Positions 51,401-62,163 of a DNA stretch of 64,000 nucleotides are shown in pieces (positions within the stretch are counted from its first letter, which is position 1; every line of letters starts with the position of its first letter). The DNA is from Gorsachius magnificus (Eukaryota; Chordata; Aves; Pelecaniformes; Ardeidae), in the NCBI GenBank assembly GCA_034008185.1, contig CM067109.1, positions 33,078,885 to 33,142,884 on the forward strand. The letters run 5' to 3'. Below the pieces are notes generated by a model that did no database searches, was not told the origin of the DNA, and was given only the letters and a program-made list of their open reading frames with translations. Made by a program: the position numbers and the translations under genes.

Positions 51401-51929
51401 TTGCAAGATGAAATTGATTTTGGTTTCTTTATGAAAAATCATGTTATGGATTATTCAAATAATTCATATGTATTTCTTTAAGACTGAAATATGTCATGTG
51501 ATTTATTTATTATTAGAGCTCTCTAGGTATTTTAAAGGAAAGAATTAGCCAACAAATTAGGCCTATATACAAATTTTGGCAAAGTGGATTTCATACTGAT
51601 GATTCCACAGAAAAGGAACAAGCGTCTACTTTTCCACCTAAAAGACACCATTATGGTCATTTACTGCACAAAAAATGTCTTTAAGACACCATAGAAATTG
51701 TGATAGCTCACAAAAGTTATGGTAGCTAGAAAATGGACATGATTTTCCATTCTTGTTTCTTCTTCAAAAAGTTATCTCTTTTCATTCTTTCCAACTTACA
51801 TTTATTATACCATTTGGTTTGCCTTAAAAATGCCTGGATTCTATTAGTTTGCACTTTATTGCCTTTTTATATACAGTTTACTAGTATGTTGCAAGTACAA
51901 CTGTAAGTATTTTTTTCAACTTCTAAGAG
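48475..51929. other. Unique AT-rich stretch
   Basis: No gene or dispersed repeat recognised in about 3.5 kb. Open frames such as 49701-49952 have no motif. Confidence 0.55.
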
Positions 51930-52844
51930 TTTGTCTTGGAATTGAGGAGGAAAAAGAAATTCTTTGATCTCTGAAACAGAGGTCAGGCTTTGCAGGAAGT
52001 TTACAGAGACATGGTTTGCACATGCAGGTAGAAGACATGAAAGGCCAAAGCTCAGAAAGAATTGAAACCGGCCAATGTTGTGTCAGACAACAAGAAAGGC
52101 TTTTTAAAGTATGTTAAAAACAAGAGAACTTCTAAGAAAAACATGGGACTGATATTTATTGAAGATGGTCACCTTACAAATAGTGATGAAGAAATAAAGA
52201 AGATATCCAATGCTTTGTTTTGCCTCAACCTTTAAAAATGCTGATAGACCTTGATCTGCCCAGTCCTCTGAGTCAGAGGACCATGACTACAAGAACAAGG
52301 ACTTTCCATTTGTGTACACTGAAATTGTAAGGGACCAGTTGTATCATTTGAATAGTCATAAGTCAATGGGGCCTGTTGCAATTAAGCTCAATACTGAAGA
52401 AGTTAGTAGATGCTACAGCAGAACCCCTCTCAATCATCTGCCAAAGGTCTTGGGAATCTGGGGAGGTCCCCGCTGACTGGAAGCTAGCGATATTATTCCA
52501 ATCTACAAAAAGGATGCGAGGGAAGACCCAAAAAACTACAGAACTGTTAGTCTAACCTCAGTACCTGGAATAATTATGGAGAAGATCATACTGGGTGCTA
52601 GTGGAAGGCATTTAAAGGACAGTACAATCATCAGGCACAGTCTACATGGGTTCACAAAGTGAAAGTCCTGTTAAGCTAATCTCACGTCTTTCTAGGATAA
52701 GGTGACCTGCCCAGTGGATAAATAAAAAGTGGTAGATGCAGGTTTTCTGGACTTTAGTAAGGCTTTTGATATTATCCTTCACAACATCCTTCTGGACCAC
52801 TTGTCCAGCTGTGAGATGAGCAGGTACATGGCGTGGTGAATTGA

Positions 52845-53405
52845 TTGAATGGCAGGGCTCAAAAGATTGTAGTGAATGGGCCTACATGTGGCTGGTGGCC
52901 AGCCACCTCCAGGGTTCCTCAAGGCTCAATTCTAGGGCCACTTCTGTTCAATATTTTTATTAATGAACTGGTGGCAGGAGTTGAATGCACCACTAATAAG
53001 TTTGGTGGTGATACTAGACCAGGAGGTGCTGTTGAATCTCTGGAGGGACAAGAGGTCTTGCAGAGGGATGTAGATAGATTGGAGCACTGGGCAGTCATCA
53101 GTGGCATGAAATTTCACAAGAACAAATGCTGGACTCTGCACCTGGGATGGAGTAATGCTGGCCACAAGTATAAATGGGGAGAGGAGTGGCTGAAGAGCAG
53201 CCCTGCAGAAAGGGACCCGGGGGTGCTAGCTCATGGTAAGCTCAATATGAGTCAGCAGTGTGCCCTTGCAGCCAAGAGGGCAACCCCCATCCTGAGGAGC
53301 ATCAAACACACTACAACCAAAAGGTCAAAAGAGGTGATTATCCTACTCTATTCAGTGTTGGTGTGGCCTCACCTTGAGTATTGTGTGCAGTTCTGGGCCC
53401 CATAA
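52845..53405 (+). pseudogene. CR1 ORF2 remnant, RT palm to C-terminal region
   Basis: 186 open codons: RVPQGSILGPLLFNIFINEL, altered active site [32 protein letters not shown] then stop. The metal-binding box is destroyed, so it is not functional. Confidence 0.85.
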
Positions 53406-53647
53406 TTTAAGGAGGATGTTCAGGTCCTTGAAAGTGTCCAGAGGAGGGCAGCAAAGCTGGTGGAAGAGCTGGAAGGTGTGTCCTGAGGAGTGGCTAAGTA
53501 CTTGGGCTTTTCTAGTGTGAAGAAAAAGAGGCGGAGGGGTGACTTCCTTGCTCTCTTCAGCTTCCTGAGGAGGAGAAGTGGGGAGGGAGGTACTGACCCC
53601 TTCTCCCTCATCAGCCCTCAAGTGGTCAGGCAGTTGGACTTGATGAC
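53155..53647 (+). repeat. 493-bp near-identical segment, copy 1 (partner 61409-61901)
   Basis: Identical by eye over 493 bp to 61409-61901 except C versus T at 53165/61419, same orientation, offset 8254 bp. It includes the private deletion junction of this CR1, so it is not simply shared CR1 consensus. Confidence 0.93.
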
Positions 53648-53690
53648 TGTTGTAGGTCTTTTCCAGCTGAACTGTTCTATTCTATTCTTA

Positions 53691-54265
53691 TCTGGTCTAG
53701 ACGAGTAAGATCTCTCTTACCTTTTACAAGTGAATATCTGGGAAAATACTAGAACTTCTTATGTTAAATTTTTTTAAGGTGGGAATAATGCTACAAATAA
53801 TCTATGAAAAAAAAAGTGAAAATGCAAGAAAGGAGTTTTGTTTTATTTTTTTCCCCACAAGAGAAAGAGAACCATGATACTATCTGAAAGAATTTTTTTT
53901 TCCTTAAAATTTTCTACACTCTTTATAATTTTCATATACTTTTAAATCATTTTGAAGTTTAGGATTTGGAATCCACAGTGTTATTCAGATATTTGACATT
54001 AATTAACTTAAACACCTGTAAATATGTCACTCTCAATAGACTATATTGTTACTGTTGTTCTAAAGTTTATTCACAGACATGGGGTCACATTTATGACAAA
54101 ATGTTTTTATATCCACAATAACTGCTTTCCTGGCATGCCCAGGAAATTCTTGATCTTCAGAAATTTTTTACAAATCTTGAATGTAGGGATGTGACACTTA
54201 ACATATCTGCTGCATTATCATTTCTTCCACACAGCAAGATGTTGATACACAGTCATTTAAATCAG
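53691..54265. other. AT-rich spacer between a CR1 and LTR 4
   Basis: No gene or repeat recognised apart from short A and T runs. Confidence 0.5.
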
Positions 54266-54824
54266 TCTACTTGTTTTGGCTGAGATAGAGTTAATTTTCT
54301 TCATGGTAGCTTCTATGGTGCTATCTTCTGGATTTGTTACCAAATCAATGTTGATAACACAGGGGTGTTTTAGTTATTGCTGAGCAGTGCTTAAACAGGG
54401 TCAAGGCCTTTTCTGTTTCTCAGACTGCCTCACCAGCAAGTAGGCTGGGAGTGCAAAAGAAGCTGGGAGGGGACACAGCCAGGACAGCTGACCCCAACTG
54501 ACCAAAATTATACCCCAGACCATATGGCATTGTACTTGGTAATAAAAGCTGGGGAAAGAAGGAGGAAGGGGGAAGTTCAGTGTTATGGCATTTGTATTCC
54601 CACGTAACCATTATGTATGATGAAGCCCTGACAATGGGAAGTAGTGAATTAATTCCTTATTTTATTATTCCTTATCTATTGCTTGTGCATACAGATTTTG
54701 CTTTACCTGTTAAACTGCCTACATTCCAACCCATGAGTTTTCTCACTTTTACCCTCCCATCTGAGGGGAGAGTGAACAAATAGCTGTTTGGAGTGTAGCT
54801 GCCTACTGGGGTTAAACCACAGCA
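54266..54824 (+). mobile_element. Solo LTR 4 of the same endogenous retrovirus family (middle type B), decayed
   Basis: Aligns by eye from TTTTGGCTGAGATAGAGTTA to GGGGTTAAACCACAGCA. Perfect ATCAG copies at 54261-54265 and 54825-54829 fix both ends, although the terminal TG has mutated. The middle (AAGAAGGAGGAAGGGGGAA, CACGTAACCATTATGTATGA, TTGCTTGTGCATACAG) matches LTR 2. It is more diverged than LTR 2 and therefore probably older. No viral coding sequence adjoins it. Confidence 0.9.
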
Positions 54825-57800
54825 ATCAGGAAGCACACACCCCCCCAAATAACTAGAATAAGACCATGTTAAAGTAATTTTCTTAGAAACACAAATAAAC
54901 AAATTAAGAAGCAATTCTAGCGGCAAGGACCTGTAAGAAAAACCTCAATGTGTGTAATATGTAGAATGCTCCAAATCCTCATACAAAGTGTATTATATTA
55001 AATTAGTATTATTTTATATTATTTATATATTTATATTTTATTATTATTGTTTATATTAGATGTTTATATTATACTATTTATATATATTTGTTATTTTTAT
55101 GAGGAAGCTCAGTAAAAGCAATTTAAACAAGTTGTATAGTAGATCACTGTCAGGGACTCTGTGTGATTCACCATGTGTCTTATTTCCTACTGTGATGTCC
55201 AAGCAAATGAAACTCAATCTTTTTGTCTACCTATAAAATAGTTGCCAGAAACTTTGCTAAAAATGGTTTATCAGTGTTGTAAATGGGGGTAGATGAATGA
55301 AATTTGAACATGTAATTAAATTTTGATACCTTAATGTTTTTTTTATAGCAGAATATTCCAAAGTAAGATTGCTAAGAATATTTTGATGAGAGAAATGTAA
55401 AAAACACTTTACATAAACTGACACCTGTAGATGCATATGTAGTGAATAAGCTTTCAGGCCAAATATAAAAATTGTTAATGATATATGTCATGCTGAACAG
55501 CTTTCTGTAATAGAAAGTGTTGGGTAATTGCAATGATAAGCATCAGTACTAGTTCTGTCTGAAATAACTTGGTATGTATATACGTGGGATGTGAGACAGC
55601 ATTTAGCACATGAAGTTTCACTCTTTTTCAAAGGAGTATTATATCAAAATAGCTGTAGCTGAAAGGTTTGGTTTTTTTTAAAAAAAAAAACACCTTACAG
55701 ATTGCAGAAGTAGGTTGTGCTTTCACTTATCAGAAAATTAACTTCTACTTGTGAGACATTGTGTGATTCACATATCTTCTAGTTCAGAAATTCAGCAATG
55801 TTTCCTGTGACTTAAATCAATGCTTTTCTTTTCCTTTTTTTTTTTTTAAGCTTTTCATAATTAAGTTGAGTATCCCTATGCTTCTCAGGCAGAGTCCTTC
55901 ACTGCATCTTCTCTCATACACTAGTCCCATTAATTGGTTCTATAATGTGAACTATGTGTCCAGAAAGAGAATGAAGACAATTACTTCTTTTGTGAGATGT
56001 TATGCAGCTACCATTATTGGGAATGTTGTTCACTTTATAACTCATATGATGTATTCTGCTTCATCACTTAGACCTTTCTCATGCTAGCTCACCTTGAGCC
56101 AAATTAATAGCTGGTGTAATCAATGAGACTAGGTTTGATATCAAAAGACTCACACTGCCATGATCTCTCCCTCTTTCTCCATATATAATATGTAAACACA
56201 CATTGATATTTAGATATATACACATACATATTAAAAATAATGCTGTATTTTAAGGTAATGACAACAGAACATTACAAATTTGTGTAGCCTTTTTGAATGG
56301 TTTCATTTTTATTCAGTGTAATGCATATTATACTTGCAAATTCATCCACCCCAGAGCCACAAGACTTTGTTACAGGAAACACTAGCCTCAAGCAGAAGAT
56401 ATGGAGAAAGGTGTATATCATCTAGGAAGACAGAAAGACCAATTGTCTATCTGCTTTAAAGAATAGTATTTTAGGGTAAAAGAAATATCAAAACGTGACT
56501 AATTTCTGTTGGATTATTCACCATTCTCCCATGCAATAGGGTACTCAGAAGAAGGGATAGTTCAGGATGACAAAAAGCTGAACTATTTTCCCGAAGGGGT
56601 CTTTATATAAATGATGATACCCATCTTTCTTAGAGTACTCACACCTTGTCACCTTTGCAAGGAGGCTTAGACACATAGCAATGTAACAAAGCGCACAACA
56701 ACTGTAAACAGGTAGACTGGTACAATTAGGTGGCACAGGACTTTAATACCTTAGCTTTTTATGTTCAATACTAAAATAACATTTTAATTAATTAACATCA
56801 GTTTAATGGCCACATTTGAGCCTCCAATGGATTTTTTTTTTTCACAGCATAAAAACTCCAACCTGTTTGAAACATTTGATGATGTTTTTCCTTAAGACTT
56901 GCCACAGACACATTTTAGAACAAGACTAAAAAGCCTTCTTAGGCACTCAAGAAGTAGGCAATGAACTTAATAGAAACATCTAAAACAATGATATGAATTT
57001 TTTAAATTCCTTGAATATGTTGTTTAGGAATATCTAGATAATATTAATGTATAGGCAATATTAATTATAGAAAGCTTACTTGTGTTATTTGTTAGGCACA
57101 TATCACAATAATCAGCACTAATAGACCTTACACTGAACCTAACATGGTGGAACTGCAGACCCTGTTACAGCACAGCTCTGGTTTTCAGAACGAACTCCTG
57201 CTCACAGAACACCAACTTTTAAAAGTAATGAAATAATGTTAGTTTCAAGTATCACAGTGAGTGGTGATAGCAACTAGAGTAAACTGTCTATCAGTCCTCC
57301 CTGAGATTATATTTGACTAGGTAGAGCTTTACACTGTCTCCTGAGAAACAGATGGCTATTTCATCAGCAAGTCCCTGGTTGATACAAGTTCTCAGCTTGT
57401 CAGTTCCTATCCACAAGTGGCCAAGTTTTTTTGCTGAAGAGTTTTCTGTGTGGCAGCAGGGAATAAGTATGCAGGACCCCTCACCCTGTTGAACCATGTT
57501 GGAAAGATGCCAGAAGACAGCCTGTATTTTTCACGTAGTCTTCAAATAGCCACAGTATTATACGGACAAAGGTAGAAGTTTTCTGCCTGCACCAAAGAGA
57601 CAAGACTGAAATAACAGAAGGAAAAGGCAGACAGACAAAATCATTCAGAGGCTCAGTTGATAAGAGATGAGGGGATGTCACCTGGCATGTCACATGAATA
57701 TGATTGCCTAGCTTCTCTGCCAACACAGTATAGCACAAAGGGCATGCTGCTTTTCTACTAACAGGACTGTTTTCTTGCACAAAGCCCAAATGAATACATG

Positions 57801-59784
57801 CCACAGAAGTTCCTTCATTCTTTATTGCAAAGATCAAATGGGCTTATCCTGACCCTCTCATGTATTATGCTGTCACAGTGAACCTACCTCACCTTCTTGT
57901 TTTCTCCAGCTTGTAACAGTTCACAAGGAACTACGTGTGCTAAGGGAAGTTTGTAAAAGCTGACAAGGCAATGTGAGAAATACCACTAACATACAGTGTC
58001 ACAGATGAGTGAGATTCCATCATATATATATTAATAAAAAAAAAAAAAAGCATGGGATGACTGATAAAATTGGCTGATGAAGTGTGCAATGTGCTTGTAG
58101 CTTATGTAGCACCTCTTGTGGTACAGTGTGAACACAACTGGGTTGCTATAAAAGTACTTCAAGAGACTGCAGTGTGGTAACAGCAAGATGCAAGATGGAA
58201 GCATATGGATATAACTATTGGGCGTGGGACTCTGAGACTATACACACACCACTACATGACTTTTATTTAGTGATTGATTTCTACTTCAAAACTAGTTATG
58301 TTGGTTTGCCTCTAATATTTCTGCTTAGAAGAAAGTTTAAGAACAGTCTTGCTCAGAGTTCAAAGTTTTCTTCATGTTTCTAGTCCCGCTTGATCTGTGG
58401 CTAGCTTACTCTCATATGTCCTTGTTCCACTTTTTTCCATTAACTTAACTGTGTTTGAATTTCTTTTTCAATGCTGAATTACTGCAACCCCTCCTTGCTG
58501 TATAGGGGTCACACAGAAATACCAGAATAACTGAAGCATAGAGAAAAGTTTCTGCTGCTAAACTCATTACTGTAATAACATACTGTCTTTCACAAAACTT
58601 TTACCCCCCTTTCTGGTTTTAAAAATGGAGTGTGGCAGATTAGGTTGTGCACTGGTTGCAGTATAAACTTAGGAAGAATCATTTTAATGTTCTTGTGTTC
58701 AACTCTCGTATATATTTTATATCCCTGTCTACTCAAACTGAAGCGCTGTCTGAGAATGTGCACTGAGTTCACACAGCAGTCTATACCTGTGATAGGGGAG
58801 CAGAAAAATTGCTATGTGCTTCCTGAGAATGGAGTGCTGTCATTGTCAGTAATCAGGATAAGTAGTATGTGTCAAAGACAGCCAGTCCTGACACCTCCTG
58901 ACAGCTTAGTATATAAATGGCCTTTCTTCACTGCATTTTAAGTCTTCTGACAGGGGCTGTTTCTGCTCTTTTTGGGTGTTCTGTTCAGGTTCTCTTTGAT
59001 TAGATCATTTATGGTTTCTTCTCTTTTTTTTCCCCCAGTTTTCTAAATGAAATAGGAAAATACAAAAGCTCTATCACATGAAATGTTGATTTTCTCTTTT
59101 TCAATATGCATTTCCAATATGCCACGTTGTAGCAACAGCTGGTTATATTCATTCTAAAGGGAAGTAAAGTAGGTTAAAGAGAGAAAAGAGGTCTGCATTT
59201 GAAAAAGTGAATGATGTTTATAGCTCTGAAGAGTGACTGACATCAGCCTCAAGGCTATCTTACCTTGACAGGCTTCTCTGTGAAAAGCTGACTTCATCAC
59301 ATCTTTTTATTCACTTATCAGGAGCTGTTAGTTCATCAACGTGTGGTTCTTTTTCACTCATTTATAGTATTTGTAGGTGTGAGGGGAGGCAAAATTAGTC
59401 CTTGATGTTACCCCACTAATTTTTCTTGTCTTACAGCAATGAAGAGTGAAGCCCAGCATATACATTTTCTTCCATTAAAGATGGACTAAAATGAAAACAG
59501 AAGAGCTCCAATATTTTCTTAGAATCATTGTATAGATGCATAAAATATAACACTGCATTTCAAATCCTAATTTTATGCATAAAATATAACACTGCATCTC
59601 AAATCCTAATTTTGTCCACCTCTGTGAGTGGCATTTTTCAATTAATTTGAAGCCTGTGGTCAGGAAAATATTCACAAGAAGTGTGCATGAATGAGAAATT
59701 AAAAATAAATATTTCTCTGCATATGAAATTCAATGCACAGCTAGTCATTTTTACCTGGCTAAACACGTAAAAGTGTTTAATATT
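54825..59784. other. Unique AT-rich stretch with an AT-only tract and a small tandem duplication
   Basis: No gene recognised. 54984-55100 is almost pure A/T (TTATAT/TTATT variants). Minus-strand frames 57291-57497 and 57481-57837 together leave about 550 bp open across two frames but contain no known motif. A-runs occur near 58026-58049. Confidence 0.5.
59536..59613 (+). repeat. Tandem duplication, 2 x 39 bp
   Basis: Units 59536-59574 and 59575-59613, each starting ATGCATAAAATATAACACTG, differ at one base (TTTC versus TCTC). It is a simple head-to-tail duplication with no further copies. Confidence 0.93.
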
Positions 59785-61228
59785 AGTATTTTATTTGACA
59801 CACCTTTGATGACTTTTGAAAAGTCATGGCAGTCAGATGAAGTCCCCAGTGACTGGACAAAAGGGCATAACAGACCCATTTTTAAAATGGGTAGAAATGA
59901 GGACCTGGGGAACAACCAACAAGTCAACCTCATCTCTGTTTTTTATAAGGTCGTGGAACAGATCCTCCTACAAGTTTAGCTGAAGCATAAGGAAGACAGG
60001 TAGGTTATTAGAGACAGCCAACATGGCTTTGCCAAGGGCAAATCATGCCTGACTAATCTAGTGACCTTCTAAAATGGAGACATTGCATCAGAGGACAAGT
60101 GAAGAGCTACAGATATCATCTACCTGGTCTTCTCTAAGGCCTTTCCTACAGTATCCCAAAATATTCTTACCTCTAAATTGGAAAAATATGTGTTTGATGT
60201 ATGGACAGTTAGATGGAAAAGGAACTGGATGGATGGCTGTGTCCAAAGAGTCAGTGGTTCAATGTCCAACTGGAAACCAGTAACGAGTGATACCCCTCCA
60301 CAGTCCATACCAGGACCCATGACAGTGGGATTGAGCACTCCCTCAGCAAGTTTGTAGACTGTGCCAAACTGAGTGGTGAATGTGATTCAGTAGAAGGAAG
60401 GGAAACCATCCAGAAGGACCCTGACAGGCTCGAGAAGTGGGCCCATGTGAAACTCATTAGGTTCAACAAAGCCAAGTACAAGGTCCTGCACCTGGGTTGG
60501 AGCAATCCCCAGTGTCATTACAGAGTGGGAGATAAACGGATTGAGAGAAACCATGCAGAGAAGGACTTGGGGATACTAGTGGTTGAAAAACTGGACATAA
60601 GCTGGCAATGTGTGCTTGAAGCCCAGAAAGAAAAATCCTGGTCTGCATAAAAAGAAGCATGGCCTGAAGGGCAAGGAAGGTAATTTTTGCCTTTTACTCT
60701 GTGCTTGTGAGACCCCACGTAGTGTACTGCATCTAGTTCTGTGGTCCCCAGCACAAGCATGACATGGACTTGTCCAAGTGGATAGAGAGGAGGGCCACAA
60801 AAACGATCAGAGGGCTGGAACACCTCTCCTATGAAGACAGGCTGAGAGACTTGGGATTTTTCAGCCTGGAGAAGAGAAGTCTCTGGGGAGATCTTATTGT
60901 GGCCTTTCAATGTAAAAAGGAGGTTTATAAGAAAGACTGAGAGTGACTTTTTACTAGGGCCTGTAGTGACAGGACAAGGGGGAATGGTTTTAAACTGAAT
61001 TAGGTTAGGTTTAAATTGGACATAAGGGAGAAATATTTCATGAAGAGGGTAGTGAGAAACTGGAACAGGTTGCCTGGAGAAGCTGTGGATGCCCCATCAT
61101 TGCCAATGTTCAAGGTCAGGTTGGATAGGTCTCTGATCTAGTGAAAGATGTCCTTGCCCATGGCAGGGCGATTGGACTAGGTGATGTGTAAAAATATCTT
61201 CCAACCATTCTATGACTCTATGAATTTA
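59785..61228 (+). mobile_element. Decayed CR1 LINE, reverse transcriptase to 3' tail
   Basis: Starts in the RT (FEKSWQSDEVPSDW, PIFKMGRNEDLGN), continues with frameshifted pieces ([40 protein letters not shown]-like block) to a 3' UTR GATTGGACTAGGTGATGTG and tail ATTCTATGACTCTATGAAT. The active site reads FVDCA instead of FADDT. The C-terminal wording ([13 protein letters not shown] block near 60970) and UTR match the old fragment at 2437-2750, so both belong to one subfamily distinct from copies A to C. Confidence 0.88.
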
Positions 61229-61408
61229 TGACAGCTCATCACTGGTGCTTATGGCTATGGTGCTTATGGCTAGGGAGTCTTGCTCTTTTGACCTAGGGAG
61301 AAAGGGATGAACTTTTAAATCTTCTTTTCTTCACTACTGTGACAGATGTTAGTTTTCTTTCTTCCAGTTTTGGTCTTGACAAGGTGAGAAGAAACAGACC
61401 AAAAATAT
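61229..61408. other. Short non-CR1 spacer with a 2 x 15-bp duplication
   Basis: Unique sequence between two CR1s. GGTGCTTATGGCTAT at 61244-61258 is followed directly by GGTGCTTATGGCTAG at 61259-61273. Confidence 0.7.
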
Positions 61409-61901
61409 ATGCTGGCCATAAGTATAAATGGGGAGAGGAGTGGCTGAAGAGCAGCCCTGCAGAAAGGGACCCGGGGGTGCTAGCTCATGGTAAGCTCAAT
61501 ATGAGTCAGCAGTGTGCCCTTGCAGCCAAGAGGGCAACCCCCATCCTGAGGAGCATCAAACACACTACAACCAAAAGGTCAAAAGAGGTGATTATCCTAC
61601 TCTATTCAGTGTTGGTGTGGCCTCACCTTGAGTATTGTGTGCAGTTCTGGGCCCCATAATTTAAGGAGGATGTTCAGGTCCTTGAAAGTGTCCAGAGGAG
61701 GGCAGCAAAGCTGGTGGAAGAGCTGGAAGGTGTGTCCTGAGGAGTGGCTAAGTACTTGGGCTTTTCTAGTGTGAAGAAAAAGAGGCGGAGGGGTGACTTC
61801 CTTGCTCTCTTCAGCTTCCTGAGGAGGAGAAGTGGGGAGGGAGGTACTGACCCCTTCTCCCTCATCAGCCCTCAAGTGGTCAGGCAGTTGGACTTGATGA
61901 C
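61409..61901 (+). repeat. 493-bp near-identical segment, copy 2 (partner 53155-53647)
   Basis: One mismatch (61419) against the partner. The left edge coincides with the start of CR1 sequence at this locus. The right edge lies at GATGAC, where both possible source sequences could share a few bases. Confidence 0.93.
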
Positions 61902-62163
61902 AGGATACCTGGGAATGGTTCAAAACTGTGTCAGGGGAGGTTCAGACTTGATACTAGGAAACATTTCTTTACTAAGAGGGTGGTCAAGCAATGAAACAGT
62001 CTTCCTACAGAGGTGGTCGTTGCTCCATGCTTGCCAATATGTAAGAGGCATTTGGACAATGTCCTTAATAACACGCTTGAACTTTTTGTTCAACCCTGAA
62101 GTACTCAGGCAGTTGGACTTGATGATTGTTGTAGGTCTCTTCCAACTATTCTATTCTATTCTT
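61409..62163 (+). mobile_element. Mosaic CR1 fragment
   Basis: Begins abruptly at 61409 with CR1 sequence encoding GHKYKWGEEWLK. It matches the 51.9-kb element through that element's deletion junction (CTCAAGTGGTCAGGCAGTTGG) up to 61901, then continues into ordinary undeleted CR1 C-terminal sequence (AGGATACCTGGGAATGG, then RRVV-like and LNNTLELF-like pieces). It reaches a second copy of the UTR motif (CAGGCAGTTGGACTTGATGA, near 62105) and the TTCTATTCTATTCTTT tail. Two UTR motifs in one element mean it was assembled from two sources. Confidence 0.9.

Larger units (their letters stand above)
51930..53690 (+). mobile_element. Decayed CR1 LINE with an internal 3' deletion
   Basis: Starts in the endonuclease/RT linker (RRKKKFFDL, EVYRDMVCTCR, KAKAQKELK, VSDNKKGFLKYVKNK) and continues through reverse transcriptase pieces with many stops. 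The active site is FGGD instead of FADD. The C-terminal block then jumps from DPFSLISPQ straight to VVRQLDLMTVVGL (3' UTR), so roughly 200 bp present in the 61.4-kb relative is missing. It ends with TTCTATTCTATTCTT. The 53155-53647 part is nearly identical to 61409-61901. Confidence 0.9.

Noticed and set aside
57291..57837. About 550 bp open on the minus strand across two overlapping frames
   Set aside because: No motif, no family resemblance and no signal that the frames are joined; composition is compatible with chance.
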